DNA from: Candidatus Gastranaerophilales bacterium
Lineage (GTDB): Bacteria > Cyanobacteriota > Vampirovibrionia > Gastranaerophilales > Gastranaerophilaceae
DNA length: 64,000 bases
Assembly (NCBI GenBank): GCA_944325665.1
Contig: CALVAY010000001.1
Location: 186,001-250,000, forward strand
Direction: 5' to 3'
Position numbers and translations under genes: made by a program. How positions within the stretch are numbered: position 1 is the stretch's first letter; the number at the start of each line of letters is the position of its first letter. The notes under the pieces are model-generated. The model saw only the letters and a list, made by a program, of their open reading frames with translations. It was not told where the DNA came from and did not search any database. Positions 51,461 through 59,658 of the stretch are shown here, piece by piece.

Positions 51461-52894
51461 TTATTTTCTGTTAAGAGCATCGAGATATAAAAGCTTATAT
51501 TTTATTGCGCTGTCTTCCCATGTAAACCTTGAGTTAAGCGCGTTTTGAACAACTTTATTAAATTCATCTCTTCTGTCTATATATGTCCAAACGGCGTTTT
51601 TAATTTCATCTACCATTGAGCGGGCGTCATAAGTTAAGAATTTAAAACCGTTAGCTTTTTCATTAGGATAAGAAATAACAGTGTCATCTAAACCGCCCAC
51701 AGCTCTAACTATCGGCACTGAGCCGTTTTTCATGGCTATCATCTGTGAAATTCCGCAAGGTTCAAATAAAGACGGCATTAAGAACATATCCGAACCTTTG
51801 TAAATCATATCTGATAATTCAGGCTTAAAGTCAATCCAGGCTCTGATGTTTGGTGAATTATTCGATGCCCAAATAAGCATATTTTCAAAACCGTGCTCTC
51901 CTGTTCCCAAGAAAACAAAATCGCAAGGTAAGTTCATCAGGTCAAATTTTGCAAAGTCAATTAAAGATAAACCTTTTTGATATACAAGTCTTGAAATCAT
52001 TGCAATAAGCGGTCTGTCCGGATTTTGCTCAAGCCCGAACAGTTGTTGAACATCTTTTTTGTATTTTGGTTTTAATTTTGTATCAAAGTTCTTTTTGTCG
52101 TAGTTTGTTCCGTTTAAAATACCACAGAGCTTATAAGTTTGCCCTCTTAGGGTATAGTCCATACCTTCGCCAAATTCGCCGCCTAAAATTTCTTGAGCGT
52201 AACGAGGTGAGACTGTAACGATTTTATCAGAGCAGTATATTGCACCTTTTACCCAATTTACTCTTCCGTAATGCTCGACGCATTGGTCATTATAGACGCA
52301 GTCCCAACGCATATTTGCAAAGTCTATAATGGATTTATCGCAAGAGCCTTGATAAGCCAGATTATGAATCGCAAAAATCGTTTTTGTGCCTGAATAAAAT
52401 TCGTCAAATTTGTAGTTGTGTTTAATATAAACCGGAATCATAGCTGTATGCCAGTCGTTAGCTTGGATTATATCCGGTTTAAAGTTAAGCAGTTTAGCAT
52501 ACTCAAGTACCGCAAGGGAGAATGAAACATAGCGTTGTTGCTCATACATTTCATCTACCCATTGAGGATAAACTACATTAAAGCAAGAGAAATATTTAGG
52601 ATTATCTACAAAAAATACGTTTACATTCTTTGTGTTAGGCAGTTTGCACATTTTTAGTTTGAAAATGTGCTGTGTGTGTCCCATATTTATTTTAAGTTCG
52701 GAATTTTCAAGCTCTTTTATACCCCACTTTTCTTGGTCTATGCAGCCATAAAGGGGTGTAAAAATTGCAACTTCGCAGTTTTCTTTTTCAAGATATTGCG
52801 GCAATTCTCCGACAACATCAGCCAAACCGCCTACTTTTGAAAAGGGGACAACCTCAGCACTTGCAAAAAGTACTTTCAATTTTTTTTCTGCCAT
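51461..52894 (-). CDS. glgA: Glycogen synthase (ADP-glucose type)
   Basis: 477 aa GT5 enzyme. KVGGLADVVGELPQYLEKE is the ADP-glucose-binding KxGGL motif; HDWHT-type segment is IIQANDWHTAMIPVYIK; C-terminal active-site region MPSLFEPCGISQMIAMKNGSV with EPCG, then VRAVGGLDDTV. It extends glycogen chains. It lies 11 bases after ruvA; no glgB or glgC is nearby. Confidence 0.95.
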   Translation of the reverse strand: MAEKKLKVLFASAEVVPFSKVGGLADVVGELPQYLEKENCEVAIFTPLYGCIDQEKWGIKELENSELKINMGHTQHIFKLKMCKLPNTKNVNVFFVDNPKYFSCFNVVYPQWVDEMYEQQRYVSFSLAVLEYAKLLNFKPDIIQANDWHTAMIPVYIKHNYKFDEFYSGTKTIFAIHNLAYQGSCDKSIIDFANMRWDCVYNDQCVEHYGRVNWVKGAIYCSDKIVTVSPRYAQEILGGEFGEGMDYTLRGQTYKLCGILNGTNYDKKNFDTKLKPKYKKDVQQLFGLEQNPDRPLIAMISRLVYQKGLSLIDFAKFDLMNLPCDFVFLGTGEHGFENMLIWASNNSPNIRAWIDFKPELSDMIYKGSDMFLMPSLFEPCGISQMIAMKNGSVPIVRAVGGLDDTVISYPNEKANGFKFLTYDARSMVDEIKNAVWTYIDRRDEFNKVVQNALNSRFTWEDSAIKYKLLYLDALNRK

Positions 52895-52905
52895 ATTTTC
52901 TATCC

Positions 52906-53523
52906 TTATATATTTGATAATATTTGTAGCGTTTCCCTTAGAATTTCTTGGGGATCGTCCTTTTGAGAATTTTTTGCGCTCAACTCAAGCGCCTTTTGAT
53001 ACTCGCCTTGAGTGTAGCCTAAAGATTGTAATATGCTTTGAACTTCTTGAATGGTTTCTTTTGAGATTTTATTTGTGTCTGTATTAATTTTAGCAGTAGT
53101 AATTTCAGATGTTATGTTCAAGTTGGTTAGTTTATCCTTTAGCTCAAGAATAATTTTTTGTGCCATTTTAGCACCTACACCTTTTGTTCTTGAGATAAGC
53201 TTGTAATCTTCATCAATTACCGCATTTATTAACTCTGTGCCTGAAAACTCGTCTAAAAGGCACATTGCAACTTTTGTACCAATACCTGAAACAGAGGTTA
53301 AAATATCAAAAATCGTTCTGTCCTCTTTTCTTATAAAGCCGCAAAGGGTCATTAAGTCTTCTTTATGGATTAATTTTGTATAGATTTTAACATCGCTTTC
53401 AAGTTCGCCCAAAAGACTTAAAGTCCTTGAGTTGCAAAGAATAGAGTAACCTATAAAGTTATTCTCTACAACTGCGTAAGGATGATTTTTTGAAATAAGT
53501 TTCCCTTTGATGTAATCAAACAC
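52906..53523 (-). CDS. ruvA: Holliday junction DNA-binding protein RuvA
   Basis: 205 aa. N-terminal OB domain (MFDYIKGKLISKNHPYAVVE), helix-hairpin-helix region (LTSVSGIGTKVAMCLLDEF and ISRTKGVGAKMAQKIILELK) and the C-terminal domain III that contacts RuvB. It targets RuvB to Holliday junctions. It overlaps bioB by eight bases; ruvB is not in the window. Confidence 0.95.
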   Translation of the reverse strand: MFDYIKGKLISKNHPYAVVENNFIGYSILCNSRTLSLLGELESDVKIYTKLIHKEDLMTLCGFIRKEDRTIFDILTSVSGIGTKVAMCLLDEFSGTELINAVIDEDYKLISRTKGVGAKMAQKIILELKDKLTNLNITSEITTAKINTDTNKISKETIQEVQSILQSLGYTQGEYQKALELSAKNSQKDDPQEILRETLQILSNI

Positions 53524-54424
53524 TGAGTTTTTTTCCTAGTTTTTTAAGTGTTTCCAAGTCCTCTTGAGGAGTTATTCCGATTGTTGTTAAATAATTTCCG
53601 ATTAAAACAGCTTCAGAGCAAGTTTCAACAAGAAGCTCCATATTTTCTTTTGTTAATCTTGCTTTTCTGCCGCCTGCAAGTCTTACAGAGGAGTTAGGGT
53701 TTGCAATTTTAAATATTGCAGCCGTTCTTAAAATATTTTCTTCATCAATTTTATCCGAGTAATTTTCAAAAGGAGTTCCTTTGATTGGAGTTAAAATATT
53801 AAAAGGAATTGATTCGGGTTGAATTTGAGCTAATTCAAGAGCCATTTCCACTCTTTGTTCAACTGTTTCTCCCATACCGATAATTACTCCGCAGCACAGT
53901 TCAAGCCCTGCTTGTTTTACCTTTTTAATGGTATCAATTCTATCATCATAAGTATGAGTGTGAGTAATTTTGTCATGATAAGAGCGGCAGGTGTTAATGT
54001 TGTGATGATACCTTACAAGCCCAGCTTCTTTAAAGCGCTCCGCTTGACCGTCTTTTAAGATACCTAATGAGGCACAGCTTTTAAGCCCAATGTCATTAAT
54101 TGCGCTAATCATCTCGCAAAGTTTGTCCATATCCTTATCTAATGGCCCCGTTCCGGATGTTACGATTGCAAAACGTGTAGCACCGTTGGCTTTAGCCTCT
54201 TTTGCGGTTTTTATAACGTCTTGAACATCTACAAGAGGGTGAGTGGGAATATTTGTCATGTAATATGAACTTTGAGAACAGTATTTGCAGCCCTCGGGAC
54301 ACTTTCCAGTTTTTGCACTGATTAGTGAACAGAACTCTACCTCATCTTTTGTGTATTTTTTAGCCAGAGCAAGCAGCTCTTTTAATTCCAGATTGTATGT
54401 TTCCAATAACATTTGCATATTCAT
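53516..54424 (-). CDS. bioB: Biotin synthase
   Basis: 302 aa radical SAM enzyme. The SAM cluster cysteines are in KTGKCPEGCKYCSQSS (C-x3-C-x2-C). Later segments SCASLGILKDGQAERFKEAG, YHHNINTCRSYHDKI, GVIIGMGETVEQRVEMAL and VRLAGGRKARLTKEN match BioB. The frame is open to 54460, but ATG 54424 is preferred because TATAAT lies six bases upstream. It inserts sulfur into dethiobiotin. Confidence 0.95.
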   Translation of the reverse strand: MNMQMLLETYNLELKELLALAKKYTKDEVEFCSLISAKTGKCPEGCKYCSQSSYYMTNIPTHPLVDVQDVIKTAKEAKANGATRFAIVTSGTGPLDKDMDKLCEMISAINDIGLKSCASLGILKDGQAERFKEAGLVRYHHNINTCRSYHDKITHTHTYDDRIDTIKKVKQAGLELCCGVIIGMGETVEQRVEMALELAQIQPESIPFNILTPIKGTPFENYSDKIDEENILRTAAIFKIANPNSSVRLAGGRKARLTKENMELLVETCSEAVLIGNYLTTIGITPQEDLETLKKLGKKLSV

Positions 54425-54430
54425 ATGCTC

Positions 54431-54440
54431 ATTATACAAT
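54431..54440. promoter_or_regulatory. Overlapping divergent -10 elements for bioB and the TPR gene
   Basis: On the minus strand TATAAT (54431-54436) ends six bases before the bioB ATG. On the + strand TACAAT (54435-54440) ends six bases before the TPR ATG (54447), with TTGCAT 16 bases further up. The two elements share bases, so transcription in the two directions should compete. Neither gene has a clear ribosome site. Confidence 0.4.
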
Positions 54441-54446
54441 AAAAAT

Positions 54447-55130
54447 ATGTTCGGCAACATTTTTAATAATTGGCAAAAAACCTATAACCGAGGACTTAAT
54501 TATTACCGCAAAAAGAACTATAAAAAGGCATTGGAGCTTTTTATAAAGGCTAAGGAATTGTGTCCTGCAAATTTTAAAATTCTTTACAATTTGGCACTTT
54601 GCTATCAAAAAGTCGGTGAAGATTTAAAGGCGCTGGATTACTTTAAATTTGCACACAGGGTCTGTAAGGAAGACTTAGATACGATTTATAACATCGGATG
54701 CATTTACCTTGCAAAAGGCAGGGTGGAAGATGCCATCGGGGAATTTATGAAAATGCAGGACATAGATAACAACAACTTTGATGCAAATTATGCTCTTTCA
54801 ATTTGTTATGCCAATTTAGCCCAGTGGGAAAATTCCATGAGGTATTGCGAAAAAGCCATAAATATCCAACCGCAGTCGCATATGGCAAATAATCAAATGG
54901 GATTAATTCACTACTCTGTTGAAAATTGGGAAAATGCAATCAAGTTTTTTCAAAAAGCAATTGAGCTTAATTCGACAGATTTTCCAAAATATTATTCAAA
55001 CCTTGCGCTTGCATACGACAAAGCCGGTTTTGATGAAGAAGCGGTTAATGTGTATAAAAAAATTAAACGCAAATTTCCCGATTATCAAGGGCTTGATTTT
55101 ATGAAAAATGCTTTTAAAATTAACTCTTAA
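54447..55130 (+). CDS. TPR-repeat protein 1 (cytoplasmic)
   Basis: 227 aa from ATG 54447; a longer frame upstream only covers bioB. Five or so tetratricopeptide units of 34 residues are visible: YRKKNYKKALELFIKAKELC, KVGEDLKALDYFKFAHRVC, AKGRVEDAIGEFMKMQDID, NLAQWENSMRYCEKAINIQP, SVENWENAIKFFQKAIELN. No signal peptide. Likely a protein-interaction scaffold. It converges with a second TPR gene, overlapping by 11 bases. Confidence 0.8.
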   Translation: MFGNIFNNWQKTYNRGLNYYRKKNYKKALELFIKAKELCPANFKILYNLALCYQKVGEDLKALDYFKFAHRVCKEDLDTIYNIGCIYLAKGRVEDAIGEFMKMQDIDNNNFDANYALSICYANLAQWENSMRYCEKAINIQPQSHMANNQMGLIHYSVENWENAIKFFQKAIELNSTDFPKYYSNLALAYDKAGFDEEAVNVYKKIKRKFPDYQGLDFMKNAFKINS

Positions 55131-55740
55131 CCTTGTTTAGAGAATCAAGAATTTTTTGTGCAGCCTTTTTGTTGTCCAGCATTTTGTAGCAGTACGCTAA
55201 ATTTATATAAAAATTTTCATCATCAGGTTTTAGATTAATTGCTTTAATCAAATGCCTTTTTGCTTTTTTGTAGTCATTTTGTGCAATGTAACAGCTTGCA
55301 AGATTGTAATGTCCGTAAGCAAAATCCCCGTTGTGCTTTATGCTCAGTTTAAAATTTTCCTCAGCAAGTTTGTATGATTTCTTTTTCAAGAGTATGCAGC
55401 CAATGTTATAGTAGGCTTTGTAGCTTTTCGGATTTGTGCTGATAGCTTTGTTAAAGTTTTCAATCGCCACCGAATTTTCATTCATATCTTCAAAAATATT
55501 TCCCGCTATTACAAAAATATCATCATTTCTGTAATTTTGAGGTATTTCATCAAGAAGTCTTAGTGCTTCTTCTTTGTTGTTGGTTGAATAAAGAGCAAAA
55601 GCCTCTTCTTTTAAATCCAGAATATCTTTTTCGGTTAGTTTTTCTTTTGCTTCAACAATGTTTGAAAAAAAGCACAAAAATAATACAAGAATCAAACTTA
55701 TGGATGATTTTAATGTTTTATTTTTTATTAAACTTTTCAT
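55120..55740 (-). CDS. TPR-repeat protein 2 (exported)
   Basis: 206 aa from ATG 55740, which has GGGGG eight bases upstream. Signal peptide with hydrophobic core SISLILVLFLCFFSNIV and likely cleavage at VEA, then TPR units (NKEEALRLLDEIPQNY, ENSVAIENFNKAISTNPKSY, KSYKLAEENFKLSIKHNG, NDYKKAKRHLIKAINLKP, NKKAAQKILDSL). Probably a periplasmic assembly or adaptor protein. It is divergent from the LCP gene. Confidence 0.8.
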   Translation of the reverse strand: MKSLIKNKTLKSSISLILVLFLCFFSNIVEAKEKLTEKDILDLKEEAFALYSTNNKEEALRLLDEIPQNYRNDDIFVIAGNIFEDMNENSVAIENFNKAISTNPKSYKAYYNIGCILLKKKSYKLAEENFKLSIKHNGDFAYGHYNLASCYIAQNDYKKAKRHLIKAINLKPDDENFYINLAYCYKMLDNKKAAQKILDSLNKVKS

Positions 55741-55865
55741 GTTAATTTCCCCCACGGAAAGCCTTGCAATAAAATGTTAACATTTATTTAATTTTAATTG
55801 CAACAAATTTAATTTTTTATTTTTTTTAAAGTACAATACAAGCACATACAGAAATAATTTAAACT

Positions 55866-57164
55866 ATGAACAAAATGCTGGAAAAACCTACAAATACTTA
55901 TAATAAGCCGATGTACAACATTCCGAAAAGACGAGTAAAAAATACAAGCAATGCAAGCAGTTTTTTGCGTTCTTTTTTGATTACACTTGCAATATTAACT
56001 GCTCTTGCAGCGTTTGCCTATCGTTCAGACGTAATAAATGCTTTTTCTGAAGTATTCGGCTTTATTACAGGTTCTTCTAACTCCAGAGTCGAGCTTACAT
56101 TGCCTTTTTCACCAAGAAGACAAAACATTTTGTTTATGGGTGTCGATGTTTCATCAAATGCATCCGACCCTTTTAAGGGGAATCGTTCCGATACAATGCT
56201 TTTGGTTAGTATTGCACCGTATGGTAAGGATATTAATATAATTTCAATTCCAAGAGATTCAAAAGTATATATTTCAGGTAAAGACAAGCCTGATAAAATT
56301 AACCATGCTTTTGCTTACGGTGGGCCTGAATTATCCGTTAAAACGGTTGAGGAAACCTTTGGTGTAAGAATAGACCATTATCTTGCGCTAAGTAATACCG
56401 GTCTTATTAAATTTATTGATACAATAGGCGGTTTGCCGATATACATTGAGCAAGATATGCACTACCACGATTCAACTGCAAATCTGCATATTGAATTAAC
56501 AAAAGGCGAACATGTTCTAAACGGTGCTCAGACGGAAGGTTATTTGAGATTCAGAAAAGACGGTCTTGGTGATATTGGTCGTATAAGACGTCAACAGTGG
56601 TTCTTTAATGCTTTAATGACAAGATTAAAAGAGCCTTCAGTTCTTGTTAAGCTGCCTGAAGTTTTAAAGGTTATGCCACAATATATTAAAACAGATTTAT
56701 CTGTGTATGAACTGTCCCAATATGCTGCAATGGTAAAAGGGGTAGATATGGCTTCAATTCAGGTGGCAACTCTTCCTGGTACGCCATCTACAAAAGGTGT
56801 TATAAGCTACTGGATTTTAGACCCCGATAAAACACAAGAAATTATAAATAAATTTGTATATAGAGACAAAAGTGCGCCGCTAAGCGAGGCCTTAAGTGTA
56901 GGTATTTTATACACTCCTGATAATTTGCAGGCTGCAAATAATATTAAATACCAACTTGAGCAAAACGGTGCAATAGTAAAAATGCAAAGCAGAAATCACC
57001 TGACTCATGATCATATTGCAATACATAATATTGACGTTTCAGGTGAAATTATGGAATCGCTTAAAAGGGCAATACCTGAAATTAAAGACAAGCAGACGGT
57101 TTATGACCCTGTTGGTTTTAATCGAGCCGCTAAAGATTTTACAATTATCATAGCAGGTTCTTAA
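55866..57164 (+). CDS. LytR-CpsA-Psr (LCP) family phosphotransferase
   Basis: 432 aa. One N-terminal membrane helix (SFLRSFLITLAILTALAAFA), then the LCP domain: ILFMGVDVSSNAS, RSDTMLLVSIAP, IISIPRDSKVYISGKD, KINHAFAYGG, GDIGRIRRQQWFF, with the Arg and Asp residues that bind polyprenyl pyrophosphate. A LytR_C-like domain ends the protein. These enzymes transfer glycopolymers from lipid carriers to peptidoglycan. TACAAT at 55832-55837 may be its -10; no ribosome site is seen. Confidence 0.92.
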   Translation: MNKMLEKPTNTYNKPMYNIPKRRVKNTSNASSFLRSFLITLAILTALAAFAYRSDVINAFSEVFGFITGSSNSRVELTLPFSPRRQNILFMGVDVSSNASDPFKGNRSDTMLLVSIAPYGKDINIISIPRDSKVYISGKDKPDKINHAFAYGGPELSVKTVEETFGVRIDHYLALSNTGLIKFIDTIGGLPIYIEQDMHYHDSTANLHIELTKGEHVLNGAQTEGYLRFRKDGLGDIGRIRRQQWFFNALMTRLKEPSVLVKLPEVLKVMPQYIKTDLSVYELSQYAAMVKGVDMASIQVATLPGTPSTKGVISYWILDPDKTQEIINKFVYRDKSAPLSEALSVGILYTPDNLQAANNIKYQLEQNGAIVKMQSRNHLTHDHIAIHNIDVSGEIMESLKRAIPEIKDKQTVYDPVGFNRAAKDFTIIIAGS

Positions 57165-57185
57165 AAAAGCTAAAAAATCCTTTAA

Positions 57186-57214
57186 TTGGTTGAGTTTAAA
57201 CCCTCTAATATTAT
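57186..57214 (+). promoter_or_regulatory. Promoter for the small ORF and CHASE2-GGDEF pair
   Basis: TTGGTT (57186-57191), 17-base spacer, TATTAT (57209-57214). The same TTGGTT -35 occurs in the rimP promoter. Confidence 0.45.
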
Positions 57215-57260
57215 TCTTATGATTGATTTTATTTTTTCCTCAATGTAAGAAAATCTTGTT

Positions 57261-57449
57261 ATGCTCACAAATTTAAATGAGAAATATTTGCTTAAATTTA
57301 TGTCGGGTGTAAATACTTCTTTGGCAAACGAAGAAGTAGATATTTGTGATGTCCTAAAATCTTTTGGTGTAAAAATTAAGTTTAAAAATAATAACTCAAT
57401 ATACGATATTATTGATTCAATGGAATATGCGGGTTTTTATCATGAATAA
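57261..57449 (+). CDS. Small protein (62 aa) coupled to the CHASE2-GGDEF gene
   Basis: Begins MLTNLNEKYLLKFMSGVNTS and ends DSMEYAGFYHE; predicted mostly helical and acidic, no family recognised. Its last eight bases (ATGAATAA) contain the start of the diguanylate cyclase, so the two are translationally coupled. It lies behind its own promoter. The coupling suggests a small regulator or partner of the cyclase, by inference only. Confidence 0.6.
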   Translation: MLTNLNEKYLLKFMSGVNTSLANEEVDICDVLKSFGVKIKFKNNNSIYDIIDSMEYAGFYHE

Positions 57450-59247
57450 GAAGAAAAAAATATTTGACATTATAATCTATTGTCTTATGTTCCTTTTGGT
57501 TTTCGGTTTTTTAATTTATGCGGGAAGATTTAATGCTTTTGGTAAATTCATTGCCGCAATTGAGTATAAAACTTTTGATATTAGACAGAATATAATTTTA
57601 CCGCACAAGGAAAGTGATAAAGACATTGTAATTATAGCCGTTGATGACCCAAGCTATGAATATATTGCGGAAAACTTTGGTACTTGGCCTGTTCCAAGGA
57701 GTTTTTGGGCAAAGCTTATCAAGGGGCTTGAGGTGGCAAATCCTAAGCTGATTGCTTTCGACTTGCTTTTTACAAAACGATTGGGTGCATTGGATGAAGG
57801 CGACAAGGCTTTAATTGAAGCGGTTGCCGATAATCAAAATGTTTATTTATCAATGAATTTTGATAATTATCCTTCAAAAATAAGGAAAGCTCCCGAGTTA
57901 CCGGATAACCTTGAAACAAAGTTAAATAATCCAAATATTATTAAAAACAGTCCCTATCTTTCTTTTACAAATTGCAGAAAAGTAATGGATGAGCTTTTAG
58001 CTGTAACTTCAAACATTGGTTTTATAAATGTTACAAGGGATGATGACGGAATTATTCGCTATATGTCCCCAATGTTTCATTATAAAGATGCGTATTATGC
58101 AAACTTAACTACGCTTATTGCGGCAAAATACTTGGGTCTTGACCCTCATAATATGACTATTAACCAAAAAAACGAGTTGGTTTTGGGTAAAAATTATAAA
58201 ATACCCCTTAATCCTGACGGCAGGGCAATTATTAACTGGTATGGCAAAGAAGGAACATTTGAGCATGTCAGCTTATGGGAAGTAGATGACGCAATTAATA
58301 CGGGAAATGTTCAGTTCTTAAAAGAAAAATTTGAAAATAAGGTTATTTACATCGGTACAACCGTAACTGCACTTGCTGATATTAAATCAACTCCTGTTTC
58401 ATATATGTACCCCGGAGTTGAAACCCATGCTACATTTTTGAATAATATCTTAGACAATAATTTTATCAAACATTCAAGCTTTCAGGTGGATATTTTAATA
58501 TCTGCACTGCTCTGCTTTTTAATCGGTTTTTGCATTTTAAAATTCGATTCCGTTCCTTATTCAATTTTTTGCTCATTGTTGATTTTTGCAGCTTACTTGC
58601 TTGTTACGATTTTTGTTATGGATTATTTTGACTTGTGGGTAGGTATAGTTCTTCCGCTTTTATCTTCAACGTTGATTTTAATTGCGGCTTACATAACAAA
58701 ATATCTGCTAAAATCAAAAGACTATGAACATACATATAAACTTGCAGTAACTGACGGTTTAACAGAGATGTACAACCACAGGTATTTTCAAGAACAAATG
58801 ATTATGAATGTTCAAAATGTGGCAAGATATGGCGGAAGCTTTTCTCTAATTTTAATTGATATTGATTTCTTTAAAAAGTTCAACGATAAACACGGGCACC
58901 AAAGCGGGGACGCTGTTTTAAGACAGGTGGCTCAAACTATTAAAAGGAATATAAGAACATCTGATTTGCCTTGCAGATACGGCGGTGAAGAGATGTCTAT
59001 TATTTTAACCAATACTAAAAAAGAAGACGCTATAACCACCGCAAAAAAAGTTTGGTCAGCGGTAAGAGAAAGAAAATTTGAATTGGCTGACGGAAACTGG
59101 GCAAATGTTACAATAAGCGTAGGTGTTGCATCTATGCCTGATAACGGCTCTAACCCTCAAGAGTTGATTGAATTTGCTGATAAGTGTTTGTATAAAGCCA
59201 AGCAAAACGGTCGTGATCAGGTCGTATCCGACATCGAAGAACCTTAA
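57442..59247 (+). CDS. CHASE2-domain diguanylate cyclase (GGDEF)
   Basis: 601 aa from ATG 57442. Architecture: N-terminal membrane helix, an extracytoplasmic CHASE2 sensor (DIVIIAVDDPSYEYIAENFG, SFWAKLIKGLEVANPKLIAF, GVETHATFLNNILDNNFI), three helices, then GGDEF: DGLTEMYNHRYFQEQM, LIDIDFFKKFNDKHGHQSGD and CRYGGEEMSIILTNTKKED. The active loop is GGEEM, within the active GGEEF-type range. It probably makes cyclic di-GMP in response to an unknown periplasmic signal. Confidence 0.92.
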   Translation: MNKKKKIFDIIIYCLMFLLVFGFLIYAGRFNAFGKFIAAIEYKTFDIRQNIILPHKESDKDIVIIAVDDPSYEYIAENFGTWPVPRSFWAKLIKGLEVANPKLIAFDLLFTKRLGALDEGDKALIEAVADNQNVYLSMNFDNYPSKIRKAPELPDNLETKLNNPNIIKNSPYLSFTNCRKVMDELLAVTSNIGFINVTRDDDGIIRYMSPMFHYKDAYYANLTTLIAAKYLGLDPHNMTINQKNELVLGKNYKIPLNPDGRAIINWYGKEGTFEHVSLWEVDDAINTGNVQFLKEKFENKVIYIGTTVTALADIKSTPVSYMYPGVETHATFLNNILDNNFIKHSSFQVDILISALLCFLIGFCILKFDSVPYSIFCSLLIFAAYLLVTIFVMDYFDLWVGIVLPLLSSTLILIAAYITKYLLKSKDYEHTYKLAVTDGLTEMYNHRYFQEQMIMNVQNVARYGGSFSLILIDIDFFKKFNDKHGHQSGDAVLRQVAQTIKRNIRTSDLPCRYGGEEMSIILTNTKKEDAITTAKKVWSAVRERKFELADGNWANVTISVGVASMPDNGSNPQELIEFADKCLYKAKQNGRDQVVSDIEEP

Positions 59248-59258
59248 TTTTGATTAAT

Positions 59259-59287
59259 TTGCGAAAGAATTTTATTCGTAATATAAT
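59259..59287 (+). promoter_or_regulatory. Promoter of ssb
   Basis: TTGCGA (59259-59264), 17-base spacer, TATAAT (59282-59287). The start would be near 59294 and the ATG is at 59326, with AAAGG between. Confidence 0.6.
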
Positions 59288-59325
59288 CTTGTCAAAAGAA
59301 ATTTTGAAAGGTTAGTAATATAATT

Positions 59326-59655
59326 ATGGTTAATTCGGTTGTAATTGTTGGAAGAGTTGGGCAAGACCCCGAGATGAAATATTTTGAAAGCGGTAAAGTC
59401 AGAACAAGTTTTTCTGTTGCCGTAAATCGTTGGAATGCCCGTACAAAAGAGCAAATTACCGACTGGTTTAATGTTGACGTATGGGATAAGCAAGCAGAGT
59501 TTGCCGGTGAATGGGTTAAAAAAGGTGCTCTTGTAAGCGTTGAAGGAAGACTTGCCGTTAACAAATGGCAAGGCGCAGACGGTGAGCCTCAGATGAGATA
59601 TTTAATAGTTGCTCAAAATATTAATTTTGTCGGCTCAAAAAGAGAAGAGAATTAA
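59326..59655 (+). CDS. ssb: Single-stranded DNA-binding protein, short without acidic tail
   Basis: 109 aa. OB-fold features: MVNSVVIVGRVGQDPEMKY, VRTSFSVAVNRW, DWFNVDVWDKQAEFAGEWVK, KGALVSVEGRLAVNKW. It ends FVGSKREEN directly after the OB fold, so the Gln/Gly-rich linker and the DDDIPF-type tip that recruits partner proteins are missing. A second SSB may exist elsewhere. The next gene begins three bases later. Confidence 0.92.
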   Translation: MVNSVVIVGRVGQDPEMKYFESGKVRTSFSVAVNRWNARTKEQITDWFNVDVWDKQAEFAGEWVKKGALVSVEGRLAVNKWQGADGEPQMRYLIVAQNINFVGSKREEN

Positions 59656-59658
59656 TAA

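Noticed and set aside
54285-54446. Extended N-terminus (54 aa) for the TPR gene at 54447.
   Set aside because: It is the reverse strand of bioB; the TPR pattern begins right after ATG 54447.
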